In this document: in pieces, positions 28,055-35,917 of the stretch | How positions within the stretch are numbered: the stretch's first letter is position 1 | Layout: the number at the start of each line of letters is the position of its first letter | Assembly: GCF_000709345.1 (NCBI RefSeq) | Contig: NZ_KL448323.1 | Location: 1,669,468 to 1,733,467, forward strand | Reading direction: 5' to 3' | Origin: Polaromonas glacialis | GTDB taxonomy: Bacteria > Pseudomonadota > Gammaproteobacteria > Burkholderiales > Burkholderiaceae_C | Length of the DNA: 64,000 bases | Made by a program: the position numbers and the translations under genes | The notes under the pieces: model-generated | Databases searched by the model: none | The model's input: the letters and a program-made list of their open reading frames with translations, nothing else | What the model was told of the DNA's origin: nothing

Positions 28055-28738
28055 ATGAAATCAAGAGCATTGTGTTTTTCTGCATCCAGGGCATTGCTGG
28101 CGCTGGTGCTGGCAGCCGGTGCCGTGACTGCATTGCAGGCGCAGGCCCAGCAGGTTTACCGCATCGTCGGACCCGATGGCAAGGTGACATTTTCCGACCG
28201 GCTGCCGTCCGTCCCGGTCAACGGCGCCAAAGTCAGCGAAGACAGTGCCGACACGCCAGGCGGCGCTGCCGTCGCGGCCGGCCTGCCGTTCGAACTCCGC
28301 CAGGTGGCGCTCAAATACCCGGTAGTTTTGTACACCGGCGACAACTGCGCACCCTGCGGCGCGGGCCGCTCGCTACTGACCAGCCGGGGCGTCCCGTTCA
28401 GCGAAAAGACCGTCAGGACGGCCGCCGACACCGAAGCGCTGCAGCGCCTGAGCGGTGAAGCGTCACTGCCCTTCCTGACCATTGGCAGCCAGCAGCTCAA
28501 GGGCTTTTCGGATGCGGAATGGACCCAGTTCCTGAACGCCGCCGGCTATCCGAAGTCGTCAACCTTGCTGTCCGGCTACCGAATGCCTGCGCCAGTGCCA
28601 TTGGTAACGGCTGCGACTTTACCGGCAGCGCCCCCTTCTGGCGAAGGCAACGCGCCGAAAGCGGCAGTGAAAACCCCTGCCGCACGTCCGGTACAGACAC
28701 CCGCCGACAGCAGCAACCCGGCCGGCATCAAATTCTGA
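28055..28738 (+). CDS. Secreted DUF4124 plus glutaredoxin-like thiol protein
   Basis: This 227-residue protein starts at the ATG at 28055 with a signal peptide (ALLALVLAAGAVTALQAQA). A short DUF4124-like segment follows (QQVYRIVGPDGKVTFSDRLP), typical of periplasmic proteins in Burkholderiales. A glutaredoxin-like fold starts near residue 85 (LKYPVVLYTGDNCAPCGAGRSLL) with CAPC at 98-101 as the likely redox pair, and includes LPFLTIGSQQLKGFSDAEW, the cis-Pro and glutathione-binding part. The last 50 residues are low-complexity Pro/Ala-rich. A role in periplasmic thiol chemistry is inferred; the partner is unknown. It may be co-transcribed with prlC. Confidence 0.82.
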   Translation: MKSRALCFSASRALLALVLAAGAVTALQAQAQQVYRIVGPDGKVTFSDRLPSVPVNGAKVSEDSADTPGGAAVAAGLPFELRQVALKYPVVLYTGDNCAPCGAGRSLLTSRGVPFSEKTVRTAADTEALQRLSGEASLPFLTIGSQQLKGFSDAEWTQFLNAAGYPKSSTLLSGYRMPAPVPLVTAATLPAAPPSGEGNAPKAAVKTPAARPVQTPADSSNPAGIKF

Positions 28739-28859
28739 ACAAGGTCAGCGAAATCTAGTTTCTGCCTGACGATTTCCGCAATGGCGCCGGGTAACAGCGG
28801 CGTCATGTCCGATGGTTTTGCGCTGTACATTTGGCACAATACGGCTCAGAAAGACCGCC

Positions 28860-29774
28860 ATGCACCACCGTATCAGCGAAGAAATTACCTTCCGCAAGCT
28901 GGAGGTTTTGCTGGCCTATATGGAAACCGGCAACCTGTCGCGTGCGGCCGAGCTGCTCGATGTCAGCACGGTCAGCGTGCATCGCGCGCTGCATTCGCTC
29001 GAAGAAGGGGTGCGCTGCAACCTGTTCCGCCACGAAGGCCGCAACCTGTTGCCCACCGATGCCGCACAGGTGCTGGCCGAAGTGGCGCGCGACGTGCTCA
29101 AGCTGATGGCCAACGGCATCAACGCGACCCGGCAGGCCGGTGGCTATGCGGCCGACAGCATCAGGATTGGCTCGCTCTATTCGCTCACCATCAAGACCGT
29201 GCCCACGCTCATCATGGGCCTCAAGCTGCGCAAGCCCGAATTGCAGACCGAACTGATTCTGGGCTCGAATGCCGACCTGCTGCAAAAGCTCAGGCAGGGC
29301 GTGGTCGATGCGACCCTGATGACGGTGCCAGAAGGCGAGGCCGACATTGAATCCATTGCGCTGTTCGACGACGACATCTACTTTGCAGCCCCCGTCGGCT
29401 CCCGCTACGCGAACCTGAACTCCGTGGACCTGAGCTCCTGCGCCGACGAGCGCTTTGTCAGCCTGACCGAGGGCTTTGCCACCTACTCGGGCTTCATCGA
29501 AGCCTTTCGCGTTGCCGGCTTCACGCCCAACATCGCCATGAAGGTAGGCGACATCTTCTCGCTGATGAACCTGGTCAGCGGCGGCATTGGCTGCACGCTG
29601 CTGCCGGGCCGGGTGCGCGACGTGATTCCCAACAAAGTGCAGCTGATCCCGCTGCAGCCCAGGTTCCTGATGCGCCAGCACATCGGCCTGAACTTCCTGC
29701 GCACCCGCGAGCGCGACCCCAACCTGCTGGCCCTGGCGTCGGTCTGCCGCCTGTCCAGGCAGGCGCTAGCGTGA
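28860..29774 (+). CDS. mdcR: LysR-family malonate-utilisation regulator MdcR
   Basis: This 304-residue LysR regulator starts at the ATG at 28860 (MHHRISEEITFRKLEVLLAY). The helix-turn-helix region reads TGNLSRAAELLDVSTVSVHRALHSLEEGVRCNLFRHEGRNL, closely following MdcR proteins. The effector domain (about 95-300) includes SIRIGSLYSLTIKTVPTLIMGLKLRKP. MdcR activates malonate decarboxylase genes in response to malonate. The immediate downstream neighbours are madL and madM, and mdcABCDEGH lies beyond on the opposite strand, so its assignment rests on both sequence and context. Confidence 0.9.
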   Translation: MHHRISEEITFRKLEVLLAYMETGNLSRAAELLDVSTVSVHRALHSLEEGVRCNLFRHEGRNLLPTDAAQVLAEVARDVLKLMANGINATRQAGGYAADSIRIGSLYSLTIKTVPTLIMGLKLRKPELQTELILGSNADLLQKLRQGVVDATLMTVPEGEADIESIALFDDDIYFAAPVGSRYANLNSVDLSSCADERFVSLTEGFATYSGFIEAFRVAGFTPNIAMKVGDIFSLMNLVSGGIGCTLLPGRVRDVIPNKVQLIPLQPRFLMRQHIGLNFLRTRERDPNLLALASVCRLSRQALA

Positions 29775-29955
29775 CTTCAGGGTTAACCCTCGACTGTTTC
29801 ATCCACTGAAATCGTGACGCCAGCGCGTTAATTGATCTGCCTTGACGCCGCCGATAAAGTTGCGGCCAAGAAGCCAACGCGGCAAGCCTTCCGGCTCGTG
29901 CGGGACCCGGTTTCGACTATCCGGCCGCACAGGCCGCACAAAGGAGACAAGCATC

Positions 29956-30369
29956 ATGATCATCTACGGGGTAGCGCTGCTGTCCATCTGTACCTTGCTC
30001 GGAGTACTGATCGGCGACCTGCTGGGCGCGGCAATCGGTGTCAAGGCGAATGTGGGGGGCGTCGGTTTCGCGATGCTTCTGCTGCTGTTTGTTTCCGAGC
30101 ATCTCAAGGGCCGCGGCCGCTTCGTGCAGCAGTCGTCGCAGGGCGTGGCTTTCTGGACGGCCATGTACATCCCGATCGTGGTGGCCATGGCGGCGCAGCA
30201 AAACGTGCTGGGCGCGATCAAGGGAGGCCCGATGGCCCTCATCGCCGGCGCCCTGGCGACTGTGGTCTGCTTCGCGCTGATTCCGGTCATCGACCGCATC
30301 GGCAGGCCTAAACCGCAGTTGGCAGAGCAGCAGCCGTCCGGCCAGCACCGCCCAGGGGAAACAGCATGA
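29956..30369 (+). CDS. madL: Malonate transporter subunit MadL
   Basis: This 137-residue integral membrane protein is the small subunit of the two-part sodium-dependent malonate carrier. The start is the ATG at 29956 (MIIYGVALLSICTLLGVLIG), with AAGGAGA about 8 bp upstream. Four hydrophobic segments are seen (about 1-20, 28-45, 60-80 and 85-105), with the conserved GVKANVGGVGFAMLLL stretch. The Pro/Gln-rich tail is cytoplasmic or short. It overlaps madM by 4 bp (ATGA), so the pair is coupled. Confidence 0.93.
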   Translation: MIIYGVALLSICTLLGVLIGDLLGAAIGVKANVGGVGFAMLLLLFVSEHLKGRGRFVQQSSQGVAFWTAMYIPIVVAMAAQQNVLGAIKGGPMALIAGALATVVCFALIPVIDRIGRPKPQLAEQQPSGQHRPGETA

Positions 30370-31139
30370 CCGGCACGCTTGACACGTTGACCAACGTGCT
30401 CGTCAAGAACGGGCTGCTGACGGCTTTCGCGGTCGTGGGCATCACGATGTGGGTGTCGTACGTGCTGTCGGCGCGGCTGACACGCGGCCACCTGCAGGGT
30501 TCGGCCCTGGCCATCATGCTGGGGCTGCTGATGGCCTACATCGGCGGCGTCGTGACCGGCGGCAAGAACGGCGTGGTGGACCTCAAGCTGCTGAGCGGCG
30601 TCGGGCTGCTGGGCGGCGCCATGCTGCGCGACTTCGCCATTGTGTCAACCGCCTATGGCGCCACCCTGACGGACATGCGCAAGTGCGGCGTCAGCGGCAT
30701 TGTCTCGCTGTTCCTGGGCGTGGTGCTGTCCTTTGTCGTCGGCGGTGCCGTGGCAATGGCTTTCGGCTATACCGACGCGGTCAGCATTGCCACCATCGGC
30801 GCCGGCGCGGTGACCTACATCGTCGGGCCGGTCACCGGCGCGGCCATCGGCGCCAGCTCCGAGCTGATCGCGCTGAGCATCGCGGCGGGCCTGGTGAAGT
30901 CGGTGATGGTCATGATCGGCACGCCTTTCTTTGCCAAGTACATCGGCCTGGACAATCCGCGCACGGCCATGGTTTTCGGCGGCATGATGGGCACCACCAG
31001 CGGCGTCTGCGGCGGCCTGGCGGCGGTGGACCCCAAGCTGGTGCCCTACGGCGCCATGACCTCGACTTTTTATACCGGACTGGGTTGCCTGATGGGGCCG
31101 TCGGTGCTGTTCTTCGCCACCCGGGCGTTGATCGGGTAA
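30366..31139 (+). CDS. madM: Malonate transporter subunit MadM
   Basis: This 257-residue, highly hydrophobic subunit is the partner of MadL. It has about seven to eight membrane segments and the family features GITMWVSYVLSARLTRGHLQGSALAIMLG, GGKNGVVDLKLLSGVGLLGGAMLRDFAI and FGGMMGTTSGVCGGLAAVDPKLVPYGAMTSTFYTGLGC. The pair imports malonate for the decarboxylase encoded by the convergent mdc operon. In many pseudomonads madLM are at the end of the mdc operon; here they run with mdcR and face it. Confidence 0.94.
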   Translation: MTGTLDTLTNVLVKNGLLTAFAVVGITMWVSYVLSARLTRGHLQGSALAIMLGLLMAYIGGVVTGGKNGVVDLKLLSGVGLLGGAMLRDFAIVSTAYGATLTDMRKCGVSGIVSLFLGVVLSFVVGGAVAMAFGYTDAVSIATIGAGAVTYIVGPVTGAAIGASSELIALSIAAGLVKSVMVMIGTPFFAKYIGLDNPRTAMVFGGMMGTTSGVCGGLAAVDPKLVPYGAMTSTFYTGLGCLMGPSVLFFATRALIG

Positions 31140-31193
31140 TGCGAATTCAACCTGATCGTTCATCACGGCGTTCAAGGCGACTGACGGCTTTCC

Positions 31194-31260
31194 GCTACTG
31201 AATTGATAGCCTCTTGCGCAGCCTACACCTGCGCAAGAGGCCTATTTGATGCTTAAAAGT
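31194..31260. repeat. Dispersed Comamonadaceae palindrome, best copy; likely bidirectional terminator
   Basis: GCTACTGAATTGATAGC is followed by a perfect 13-bp stem, GCCTCTTGCGCAG (31209-31221) and CTGCGCAAGAGGC (31229-31241) with a 7-nt loop, then CTATTTGATGCTTAAAAGT. It lies in the 261-bp gap between the convergent ends of madM and mdcH, so it could stop transcription from both sides. The other copies in the window are degenerate versions of this layout. Confidence 0.8.
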
Positions 31261-31400
31261 TGCGGGCTCGTTAAAACCGGACGTGCTCCAGGCTGGAGCA
31301 GCCCCCTTCACGGCGTTGAACCCCATGGCTCACGCCGCCGTGCTTTTGCAGAGCCGGCGGCGTTTCTACATCCATCTTCCGCATCCATTCACCCCGATGC

Positions 31401-32336
31401 CTATTGTTCGCGCTGCCGCTCCCGCGCCATCAGGACCGCCAGGGTGTCGGAGCGCGTGTCGGCGGCGGCCACCGACAGGGCCTCGGGAAACGCCAGCGCG
31501 CCGAGCTTGGTCAGCACGCTGCCCGGCGGCATTTCCACGCTCAGGCGAACGCCCTGCTCGTGGGCCAGCACGGTGGTGTCGTGCCATTTCACCGGCAAGG
31601 CCATGTTGCGCGCCAGGTCGTCGGCGATGCGGGCGGGCGACGCCAGCGCGCGGCCCAGGCTGGCGCTGAAGTAGCGCAGGCGCGGCGCGGCCACCGGCAC
31701 GCCGGCAAAGGCCAGCGCCAGTTCGGCGGCCGGCGCATCGAGCAGCGGGCAATGCGACGGGACACTGATCGCCACCGGCTTGGCGGCGTAGGCGCCCAGC
31801 GTCTGGGCCAGTTCGGCCACGCGCGCCATGGCGGCGTGTTCGCCGGCAATCACCAGTTGCGTCGGGGCATTGATGTTGGCCAGGTACACGGGCGATTTGG
31901 GGGAATGAATTCGGGCGATGAGCGGCTCCAGCGCGGCCCGCTCCAGGCCCAGGATCGCGGTCATGCCGTAGCCGCCGGGATAGGCCGCCTCCATCAGCCG
32001 GGCGCGCCGCTCGACCTGCCGCAGCGCATCGGCATAGGACAGCACCGACGCCACCACCGCCGCCGGATAAGCACCCACAGACAGGCCGGCGACAGCGTCG
32101 GGCGGACCGGCCTCGTGGATCAGGTGGCGTGCCGTGGCAACGCCGGCGATCAGCAAGGCGAGCTGGACCGCGACCGACGAGCGCAGCGCCTCGGCGCTGT
32201 CCAGCGCCAGCGCGTCACGGCCCAGCACGTCGCTGGCTTCGTCCATCACCTCGCGAACGAGCGCGTTCCGCGGCAGCGTATGCAGCATGCCGGCGCGTTG
32301 CGCGCCCTGGCCCGGAAAGGTGAACAGGATGCTCAT
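31401..32336 (-). CDS. mdcH: Malonate decarboxylase epsilon subunit (malonyl transacylase)
   Basis: This 311-residue FabD-like acyltransferase loads malonyl groups from malonyl-CoA on the acyl-carrier subunit to start the decarboxylase. It opens SILFTFPGQGAQRAGML (P-G-Q-G loop), has the nucleophile motif VAGLSVGAYPAAV (G-x-S-x-G) and the catalytic His in VPSHCPLL. Its start overlaps the mdcG stop by 4 bp. It is the last gene of the mdc operon and converges on madM. Confidence 0.92.
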   Translation of the reverse strand: MSILFTFPGQGAQRAGMLHTLPRNALVREVMDEASDVLGRDALALDSAEALRSSVAVQLALLIAGVATARHLIHEAGPPDAVAGLSVGAYPAAVVASVLSYADALRQVERRARLMEAAYPGGYGMTAILGLERAALEPLIARIHSPKSPVYLANINAPTQLVIAGEHAAMARVAELAQTLGAYAAKPVAISVPSHCPLLDAPAAELALAFAGVPVAAPRLRYFSASLGRALASPARIADDLARNMALPVKWHDTTVLAHEQGVRLSVEMPPGSVLTKLGALAFPEALSVAAADTRSDTLAVLMARERQREQ

Positions 32337-33028
32337 GCCGGCATGGCGCGGCAGGCGGCATCGAAAAAAGCCACATCCGGAACCGACCAGGCGTCATCGG
32401 TCAGGATCGGGCCACCGCTGGTCTTGAGCAGGACCGGCCCGCCGGTGCGAACCCATTCCTGCAAGGCAAAGGCGCCGAACGGCGTCTCGACCTGCGCATC
32501 GACGCGCGCCGCGACATTGCGCAGCAGCTGGGCGGCCGCGCGCAGCGCATCGGCATCGGTCGCCAGCGGCGCGCGCAGGATCAGGTCCAGGTCGCTGTCG
32601 GGGCGCAGCACGTCAAGGCCGCTGGCCAGCGAAAAGCCGACGCCGCCGGTCACGCCCCACGCCAGCGGCAGGGCATCCAGCGCGGGGCCGAGCCGGGCCA
32701 GCGCCTGCAGGCAGGCCAGCGGCGATTCGTGCACCCGGGCACGGCCTGCCGCGCTGCGTGCAATTTCCTCCGGTTTGAGCACCCGCACGACGTCGCGAGC
32801 CGACAGCCGTGCCGCGCAGCGCTTGCTGCGCGTGCTGCCGCGCAGCCCCACCGGCACTTGGGCCGGATCGGCCAGCGTGGCCCGGCGCACCACGACCGGC
32901 GCCACGGCAAGCCAGGCCGGCGTGGCCCACGGCGGCGGCGCTCCTGAAAAAATCAGTGCTGACGCATCTTCCAGCCACAGCAAATCGTGCGGCCTGTAGC
33001 CAGGATCGAGCGTGGCCGGCGAAGTCAC
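32333..33028 (-). CDS. mdcG: Malonate decarboxylase holo-ACP synthase (phosphoribosyl-dephospho-CoA transferase)
   Basis: This 231-residue nucleotidyltransferase attaches the 2'-(5''-triphosphoribosyl)-3'-dephospho-CoA prosthetic group to MdcC. The start is GTG at 33028-33026, just past the mdcE stop (33033), because upstream frame has no family similarity. The first residues (PATLDPGYRPHDLLWL) match the family. The nucleotidyltransferase motif is LRPDSDLDLILR (two Asp ligands), preceded by WGVTGGVGFSLASGL. The C-terminus is LLKTSGGPILTDDAWSVPDVAF. It overlaps mdcH by 4 bp. Confidence 0.9.
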   Translation of the reverse strand: MTSPATLDPGYRPHDLLWLEDASALIFSGAPPPWATPAWLAVAPVVVRRATLADPAQVPVGLRGSTRSKRCAARLSARDVVRVLKPEEIARSAAGRARVHESPLACLQALARLGPALDALPLAWGVTGGVGFSLASGLDVLRPDSDLDLILRAPLATDADALRAAAQLLRNVAARVDAQVETPFGAFALQEWVRTGGPVLLKTSGGPILTDDAWSVPDVAFFDAACRAMPA

Positions 33029-33032
33029 CCCT

Positions 33033-33839
33033 TCACCATTGCGCGCGCAGCTTCTCGCGCACCAGCGTTGACGCCTGCCGGTTGGCGCCGCCCAGGCGGC
33101 TGCGCAAGTCAGGCGCGGGGTCGGTCTTGATATTGTCCAGCGCGGCCACGAGCGCGCCATGCACCAGCTCCACGTCGGCGGCCGACGGCTGTTCGGCGCT
33201 GTCCACGTCCACCAGCTTCCACAGCAAGCCCAACGTGGCGTAACTGGCAATGTCGTAGGCCATCGGCGGCACGTCGGCCGCCAGCCGCTCCAGGTCCTCG
33301 ACGCTGCGCAGCGTCACGCGGGCGGCGGCGGCCTTGCCCATCGCATGCACCATCACGCCGTCGTCCTTCAGCGCAATCAGCCGGTTGGCCTGGTAGCCGT
33401 GGGCCAGGAAGGCGCCGGACATGGCCTTGCCGACGATCAGGCCGATCACCGGGTGGCCGTGCTGGCGCGCCTGCGCATAGGCCCCGGCCGCGCCGGCCAG
33501 CGCCTGGTGGATGCCAAAGGCCTCCTCGCGCCGGCCATAGGCTTGGCTGCTGACGTCGATCACCGCGACGATGGCGCGTTTGGCGCCGTCTCGATCCGCC
33601 GCGATGGCCTCGTGCACGGCCTGCGCCAGCGCCCAGCCTTCGATCAGTCCGGTCTCGCCGGTGCGGGCGCGCGGGTAGCTGCTTTCGGCGTCCGGCACGA
33701 CCGCGATGTAACGCGCCGGCTGGCCCGCCAGCGGCGCGTCCACCACGCGCACCGACGGCGGGTAGCCGGGCAGGCCAGTGGTGTTGCCGGTCAGGGCGGC
33801 CAGCCAGGTGGCGCCACGGCTCAAAGGGTTTTCATTCAT
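33033..33839 (-). CDS. mdcE: Biotin-independent malonate decarboxylase gamma subunit
   Basis: This 268-residue subunit, together with MdcD, decarboxylates malonyl-S-ACP to acetyl-S-ACP and CO2; both have the crotonase/carboxyltransferase fold. The start is ATG at 33839, with the first eight bases overlapping the end of mdcD; the longer frame upstream lies inside mdcD. Family features: RTGETGLIEGWALAQAVHEAI, AIVAVIDVSSQAYGRREEAFGIHQALA, HPVIGLIVGKAMSGAFLAHG and VMVHAMGKAAAARVT. It is followed by mdcG after 4 bp. Confidence 0.93.
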   Translation of the reverse strand: MNENPLSRGATWLAALTGNTTGLPGYPPSVRVVDAPLAGQPARYIAVVPDAESSYPRARTGETGLIEGWALAQAVHEAIAADRDGAKRAIVAVIDVSSQAYGRREEAFGIHQALAGAAGAYAQARQHGHPVIGLIVGKAMSGAFLAHGYQANRLIALKDDGVMVHAMGKAAAARVTLRSVEDLERLAADVPPMAYDIASYATLGLLWKLVDVDSAEQPSAADVELVHGALVAALDNIKTDPAPDLRSRLGGANRQASTLVREKLRAQW

Positions 33840-34710
33840 GCTTGGCTCCTGCGCTGTTGACGTGGTTGACGTAATAGACCTGCCGCACGATGTCGGGCGT
33901 GGCCTGGACACTCGCGTCGTAAGACGCCAGCCGTTCGAGGTACAGGCCGTACTGGTCGCTGCGCTCGACCTTGGGCCGGCCACGCCGCAGCAGACCGACG
34001 ACGGTATTGCGGATTTCCGTGGTGTCGTCCTGAACATAGGCATCGACCAGCCCGGTGCGAAAACGCTGCTCGCCCCCGGTGAAACTCCAGATGAACGGCC
34101 GGTCGCGCGAATCGTATTCGGCGATGCCGGCTTCCTGCTCGATGACCTGCGGCCCGTTCAGGCCCAGCCGCGCCTCGCGCGTGACCACCAGGTAGCTGCA
34201 CAGGCCGGCGGCAATCGACATGCCGCCGAAGCAGCCCACGCTGCCGGCCACCACGCCGATGACCGGCTGGTATTGCCGCAAATCGACAATCGCCGAATGG
34301 ATCTCGGCAATCGCGGCCAGGCCCAGGTTGGCCTCCTGCAGGCGCACGCCGCCGGTTTCAAACAGGATCACGGCGCGCGTCGGCACGCCCTGGCGGTTGT
34401 CCCCGGCGGCCAGTTCCAGCGCGCCGGCTATTTTTGCGCCGCCGACCTCGCCCAGGCTGCCGCCCTGGAACGCGCCTTCAATCGCCAGCACGACGGCCGG
34501 CTGGCCGTCGATCCGACCCTTGCCGACTACCACGCCGTCGTCCGATTGCGTGACCACGCCCTGCCGCGCCAGCCACGGCGAGGTCACGCGCTCGAACGGG
34601 TCGATGAGTTCGCGAAACGTTCCGGCATCGAGCAGCGCGCGCACCCGGGCGCGGGCGTCGAGTTCGACAAAGCTGCCTTGCCCCATCAGGCTCAAGGGTG
34701 AATTGCTCAT
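33832..34710 (-). CDS. mdcD: Biotin-independent malonate decarboxylase beta subunit
   Basis: This 292-residue carboxyltransferase-fold subunit pairs with MdcE to perform decarboxylation. Visible family features include SFVELDARARVRALLDAGTFRELIDPFERVTSPWL, GVVTQSDDGVVVGKGRIDGQPAVVLAIEGAFQGGSLGEVGGAKIAGAL (oxyanion-hole region) and VIGVVAGSVGCFGGMSIAAGLC. The ATG at 34710 overlaps the end of mdcC by 4 bp. Length agrees with the family (about 280-300). Confidence 0.94.
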   Translation of the reverse strand: MSNSPLSLMGQGSFVELDARARVRALLDAGTFRELIDPFERVTSPWLARQGVVTQSDDGVVVGKGRIDGQPAVVLAIEGAFQGGSLGEVGGAKIAGALELAAGDNRQGVPTRAVILFETGGVRLQEANLGLAAIAEIHSAIVDLRQYQPVIGVVAGSVGCFGGMSIAAGLCSYLVVTREARLGLNGPQVIEQEAGIAEYDSRDRPFIWSFTGGEQRFRTGLVDAYVQDDTTEIRNTVVGLLRRGRPKVERSDQYGLYLERLASYDASVQATPDIVRQVYYVNHVNSAGAKHE

Positions 34711-35030
34711 GATGCTTCTCCTGCCGCAGCGTCGCCCAGTGCCTGGAAAGCCTGCGCCACGCGCATGCCGACCACGCCCGGCGTCGCGCCAAAGTCATTG
34801 ATCTCAAGCGCTACCGCAGGCCATCCCTGCGCATCGGCCTTGAACAGCCGGTCAAGCTGCGCCTGCCAGACTGCGCCATAGCCATTGACCGATGTCGTCA
34901 CGCGGACGCGGGTCTGCCCCGGCGTGCCCGGCTCCAGCAGCACTTCGAGGTCGCCGGAGCCAACCACGCCGACCATCACTCGCCCGCCAGCGGGCTGCCC
35001 CGCCTGGTACTGAAAATCAAAGGTTTCCAT
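34707..35030 (-). CDS. mdcC: Malonate decarboxylase acyl-carrier subunit delta
   Basis: This 107-residue acyl-carrier protein carries the phosphoribosyl-dephospho-CoA arm. The probable modified Ser lies in GVVGSGDLEVLLEP, the family's attachment region. A later stretch, TRVRVTTSVNGYGAVWQAQLDRLF, is also conserved. The ATG at 35030 is chosen; an in-frame TTG at 35042, overlapping the mdcB stop, would add MKAS. Malonate decarboxylases of this type are biotin-independent, cytoplasmic and soluble. Confidence 0.93.
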   Translation of the reverse strand: METFDFQYQAGQPAGGRVMVGVVGSGDLEVLLEPGTPGQTRVRVTTSVNGYGAVWQAQLDRLFKADAQGWPAVALEINDFGATPGVVGMRVAQAFQALGDAAAGEAS

Positions 35031-35038
35031 AGAAGCTT

Positions 35039-35917
35039 TCAAAAAAGTGAAGGCCTGCGGACCCGAAGGTCCAGGCGATCGAGGAACAAGGTAGCGGCCA
35101 GCAGATCGGCCGCACCGCCCGGCGAGGCATTCAAGGCCAGCGCTCGTGCATCGAGCTGATGCAACAGACGCCGGCCCGTCAGGCTGGCCACGCCGCCTCC
35201 GGCCAGCACGGCGGCGGCATCGTCTTGCAGCGCCCGCAGCGCGGCCGGCCCGGCCCGGGACAGCACGCAGGTGTCGTCCAGGCCACTCAGAATGGCCAGC
35301 AGCGCATTGAGCCGGGATGCCGTCTCGCTGTCGCCGCGTGAGCGGCTGCGCTGCAGCTCGGGCAGACCGCGCTCGATGACCTGCGGAAAGCCAGCCTGCG
35401 CCTGGCCGCGCGCGCCGGCCACGCCAAAGTCGCGGCAGGCGCGTTCGCCCTTGTTGCCGGTTACACGCGGTGCGTGGCGATCCGGCAGTTGGGCGATGGT
35501 GGCGGCAAGCCGCGCCGTTCGCGCCGGGCTGGCCGCCTCCAGATCCATCGCTGCGCCCGCCACCAGCAGGCCCATCGCCCAGATCGCGCCTCTATGGGTG
35601 TTGATGCCCTGCGTGGCCTTCATCATGGCCGCCTCGGCTTCGCGGCCAAGCCGGCCCAGCGATTCGCGCAGCGCCAGCGTGGGCGCACCGGCAGCGCAGG
35701 CGGCCTCGGCCATTTCAGCGAATGCCGGCGTCAGCGCGCGGGCCGAGCGGCACATCAGGTCCAGGTCCAGGTCGGTGTGGGCGCCCCGGCCCCGGCGGTC
35801 CACCAGCCCCGGCTTGGGCGTCAGCCGCACTTCATCGAGCAGCGCGCCCACCGCCTGCGCGGCCAGCCAGGTCGAGCCGCCCTGCGCCGGGGAAAATGCA
35901 AGGTCCAGCGCCGCCAT
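35039..35917 (-). CDS. mdcB: Triphosphoribosyl-dephospho-CoA synthase MdcB
   Basis: This 292-residue enzyme makes the precursor of the MdcC prosthetic group from dephospho-CoA and ATP, and is related to CitG. The start is the ATG at 35917, whose A is shared with the mdcA stop (TGATG). Features: LLDEVRLTPKPGLVDRRGRGAHTDLDLDLMCRSARAL, the CitG/MdcB signature, then ATQGINTHRGAIWAMGLL and ARGQAQAGFPQVIERGLP, and DDTCVLSRAG near the C-terminus. Continuing open frame upstream of 35917 overlaps mdcA and is not coding. Confidence 0.93.
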   Translation of the reverse strand: MAALDLAFSPAQGGSTWLAAQAVGALLDEVRLTPKPGLVDRRGRGAHTDLDLDLMCRSARALTPAFAEMAEAACAAGAPTLALRESLGRLGREAEAAMMKATQGINTHRGAIWAMGLLVAGAAMDLEAASPARTARLAATIAQLPDRHAPRVTGNKGERACRDFGVAGARGQAQAGFPQVIERGLPELQRSRSRGDSETASRLNALLAILSGLDDTCVLSRAGPAALRALQDDAAAVLAGGGVASLTGRRLLHQLDARALALNASPGGAADLLAATLFLDRLDLRVRRPSLF

